A DNA stretch of 64,000 nucleotides, taken from contig CBINGZ010000004.1 in NCBI GenBank assembly GCA_966250335.1, positions 124,001 to 188,000 of the forward strand. The letters are read 5' to 3'. Under the pieces are notes generated by a model that was not told the origin of the DNA, searched no databases, and saw nothing but the letters and a program-made list of their open reading frames with translations. A program made the position numbers and the translations under genes. The stretch's first letter is position 1; the number at the start of each line of letters is the position of its first letter. This DNA is from OLB7 sp966250335 (GTDB taxonomy: Bacteria; Bacteroidota; Ignavibacteria; OLB7). This document shows positions 62,172-64,000 of this stretch, piece by piece.

Positions 62172-63170
62172 TCAGTCGAGCGTAATTCCGACCGAAGTGC
62201 CGATCCGTCGGGCAAGCATCAGAAAGTCTTGATAGCAGTCGCGGACGGCTTCAACATGTGCTCCGATCGCTCCATCCGCCGGCTTCAGATGGAACATAGG
62301 TTTATGAGATTCCATCGCGAGCGGCATAAGACTCCGATAGTGCTTGAGTTGGGCAAGGCAGTAGGGATCATCCCCAACCTGGGGAGCTCCATCGTGAACC
62401 TCCTCACCGAGGACGAAGCTGCGATAGACTGGAGGGATCTTCTCCATCCACCGTCTGTATGCTTTGACCGGGCGGTCGCTGTGGTGGATACCATGTTCCG
62501 TGATCACATAGCCTATTGGATCCATTGTGCCGGAGGGTAGTGAAAGGCCTTTGGGAGCTTTCGACCGCAATCCTTTCCATGCCGTGCGCCACTGAGCCAG
62601 AGTGGGACCAAGGTTCTTAAGTCCCTGCAACGCAAACAGATCGGACGTCAACGGCACACAAACATGATCGGAGGCTATCAGAGCCGAACGATTGATGGCT
62701 CCCAGGTTGGGACCGATGTCAATCAGAACGAGCCGTGCCCAGTCTCCCGCCATAGCTTCTATGACTCGGTGGAACGCTGTCACCGTGCGGAAGGCAGCTT
62801 CGTCGGAGTTCTGGCAGGAAGACCAGTCGGCGGATAATTTATCCTCGAAGCTCGAAAGCTCGAGATCACCGGGCAGGAGTCCGAAATTCCAGTCGATGAA
62901 CCGTACAGGCGGGATCGTAATATCATCAAAGCCGTGCAGTATGGGGCGGACGGCATCATAGACAGTGGCTGGATACGGATATGAATCGTCGTCCAGCCAT
63001 ATCTCCATGAGTGGCTCCTCATCCAGAAACATGGCCGTAAGATTTGCCTGTGGATCCAGATCTACGGCGAGCACAGGAACATTATGCTCCGCGAACATCC
63101 AGGCAAGGTGATACACCAGGGACGTTTTCCCGACGCCGCTTTTGTTATTGAAGAAGGCGATCGTCTTCAC
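62172..63170 (-). CDS. ParA-family ATPase
   Basis: 332 residues. The deviant Walker A NNKSGVGKTSLVYHLA (with both signature lysines, about residues 10 and 15) and AVDLDPQANLTAMFL mark the ParA/MinD class; LVLIDIGPNLGAINRSALIA is the Walker B region. The C-terminal 150 residues are a less conserved addition (YVITEHGIHHSDRPVKAYRR). The start is GTG at 63170, which overlaps the previous stop as GTGA, so translation is coupled to the AlbA_2 gene. No ParB or parS-like repeats were seen. This suggests a role other than plasmid partition, perhaps as a sensor or regulator ATPase in an accessory module. Confidence 0.88.
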   Translation of the reverse strand: MKTIAFFNNKSGVGKTSLVYHLAWMFAEHNVPVLAVDLDPQANLTAMFLDEEPLMEIWLDDDSYPYPATVYDAVRPILHGFDDITIPPVRFIDWNFGLLPGDLELSSFEDKLSADWSSCQNSDEAAFRTVTAFHRVIEAMAGDWARLVLIDIGPNLGAINRSALIASDHVCVPLTSDLFALQGLKNLGPTLAQWRTAWKGLRSKAPKGLSLPSGTMDPIGYVITEHGIHHSDRPVKAYRRWMEKIPPVYRSFVLGEEVHDGAPQVGDDPYCLAQLKHYRSLMPLAMESHKPMFHLKPADGAIGAHVEAVRDCYQDFLMLARRIGTSVGITLD

Positions 63171-64000
63171 GAGCGAATCCTGATAGTAGTTCCGAAAAAG
63201 GTGTCACCAAAGATGAATTCGGCTCGGGGGCTCCCGTTTTTTTCGAGAGCAGCCTGGGCGCGTACGACACCTCGACCGAAGCGGTTCACTGCTCCGAGAG
63301 TCTTGAGCGATTCCGCAAGTATCGGGTTGCGATAGCTGGTCTGCGTCGGAAAGTTCTCCGGGCGGGTTGAAGTAATCAGTCCCACATAGGCGTTCAGATC
63401 CCGTACGACGGAAAGGAGATCCCCCTGAAATCGCTTCTCGGCCGAAACGTCGGCGGCCAGATCGGCGCCGTCGAAGCGGACATACTGCACGTATGCGTTC
63501 GGAAGCCAGCCGATGATATCCTTGGCAAAGAGAAGGAGGCCGGCGTATGTGGGACAATTGTGCGTCAGGTCGAAGAAGCGCAACGAGGCGAGCTGATGTT
63601 CGATCGTTCTGTGATTTTCGGCGATGATATCTCCGTCGATCGCGAGCGGGCGATAGGTGTTGGTGAAGAGATCAAGAGCGAGATCGGAGAGTCGTGATTC
63701 CTCACATGGTCGTGCATCGAACGTGCGGGCGGCAGCCGTCCGACGTTCGATCAGTAATGTTTCTTCCGCCTCGTTTGCGATCCCCTTGCGTGGGCCCCGG
63801 CGGATGAACGCGCGCCCTTTGTATCGCACCGGAGGAAGCGTCGAGGGCTGGACTTCAACAACCGCGATGTCGCCCACTCCGGAGCTGAGGGTAATGGTGT
63901 AGACGGCGATGGCGGGAGCTGGAAGGATATTCCCGTCGCTGGAGAGACCTGCCAGGTTGCGCAGCAGTTCATCGCTGACCTTCAGGCCGGAAGGTCTTCC
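63167..64000 (-). CDS. AlbA_2/GHKL ATP-binding regulator (partial, runs off right edge)
   Basis: 277 residues are visible, with no start in the window. The visible N-terminal part is the second half of an AlbA_2 (Schlafen-like) domain: GDIAVVEVQPSTLPPVRYKG, RAFIRRGPRKGIANEAEETL. Linker and middle regions follow (YAGLLLFAKDIIGWLPNAYV, YVRFDGADL). The GHKL-like ATPase end ENFPTQTSYRNPILAESLKT, LGAVNRFGRGVVRAQAALEK closes it. Such proteins bind DNA or nucleotides and are regulators or defence components. This gene is upstream of and coupled to the ParA gene. It belongs to the same broad family as the pseudogene at 8361-9144. Confidence 0.85.
   Translation of the reverse strand, partial: GRPSGLKVSDELLRNLAGLSSDGNILPAPAIAVYTITLSSGVGDIAVVEVQPSTLPPVRYKGRAFIRRGPRKGIANEAEETLLIERRTAAARTFDARPCEESRLSDLALDLFTNTYRPLAIDGDIIAENHRTIEHQLASLRFFDLTHNCPTYAGLLLFAKDIIGWLPNAYVQYVRFDGADLAADVSAEKRFQGDLLSVVRDLNAYVGLITSTRPENFPTQTSYRNPILAESLKTLGAVNRFGRGVVRAQAALEKNGSPRAEFIFGDTFFGTTIRIRS

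Overview
The window looks like chromosome from a GC-rich member of the FCB group (Bacteroidota/Chlorobiota/Kapabacteria-like). Eleven coding sequences end in a type IX secretion (Por-type) C-terminal sorting domain with the usual SGVYFCR / SGxYFVRL hairpin and a short basic tail. A Bacteroidota-type TTG-N20-TAnnTTTG promoter lies ahead of rplU. No tRNA, rRNA, CRISPR array, transposase or integrase was recognised.

Layout. 1-5.1 kb: the tail of a secreted protein, a tandem amidohydrolase, and two DinB-like paralogues separated by an array of REP-like palindromes. 5.1-11 kb: housekeeping genes (an orphan MalF-type permease coupled to ligA, secG, a HIT protein, rplU-rpmA) plus a deletion-ridden AlbA_2 pseudogene. 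11-24 kb: mostly exported enzymes (M14 carboxypeptidase lipoprotein, Rieske protein, GHL15-like hydrolase, sorbosone/PQQ-dehydrogenase-like protein, DUF1800-DUF1501 pair), interrupted by an mtnA/class II aldolase pair for methylthioadenosine salvage. 24.6-41.9 kb: a minus-strand block of very large secreted beta-propeller, VWA, PKD and Kelch proteins with sorting domains, a lipoprotein and an OmpA-like protein, facing a divergent ECF sigma/anti-sigma pair.

43.4-53.2 kb is the most interesting part. A 2350-residue RHS/YD-repeat protein with an AT-rich HExxH metallopeptidase-like C-terminus is followed by two candidate immunity genes and a truncated ORF. It is preceded by a sorting-domain protein that has its own sigma70-like promoter. 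The block lies between a decayed, internally deleted copy of the 3' end of mfd (43408-43574) and the intact mfd gene (53187-56510). The two share an identical 40 bp direct repeat, which suggests that a toxin/immunity cassette was inserted at, or recombined into, the mfd 3' end.

53-64 kb: mfd, a histidine kinase overlapping a double-domain KaiC-like ATPase, a fused alpha/beta E1 dehydrogenase, and a ParA-like ATPase translationally coupled to an AlbA_2/GHKL-type regulator that runs off the right edge.

Many genes have an upstream in-frame extension that can be read as a longer protein. Starts were placed by signal peptides, family length and ATGA/GTGA overlaps. All functions are read from sequence motifs alone.
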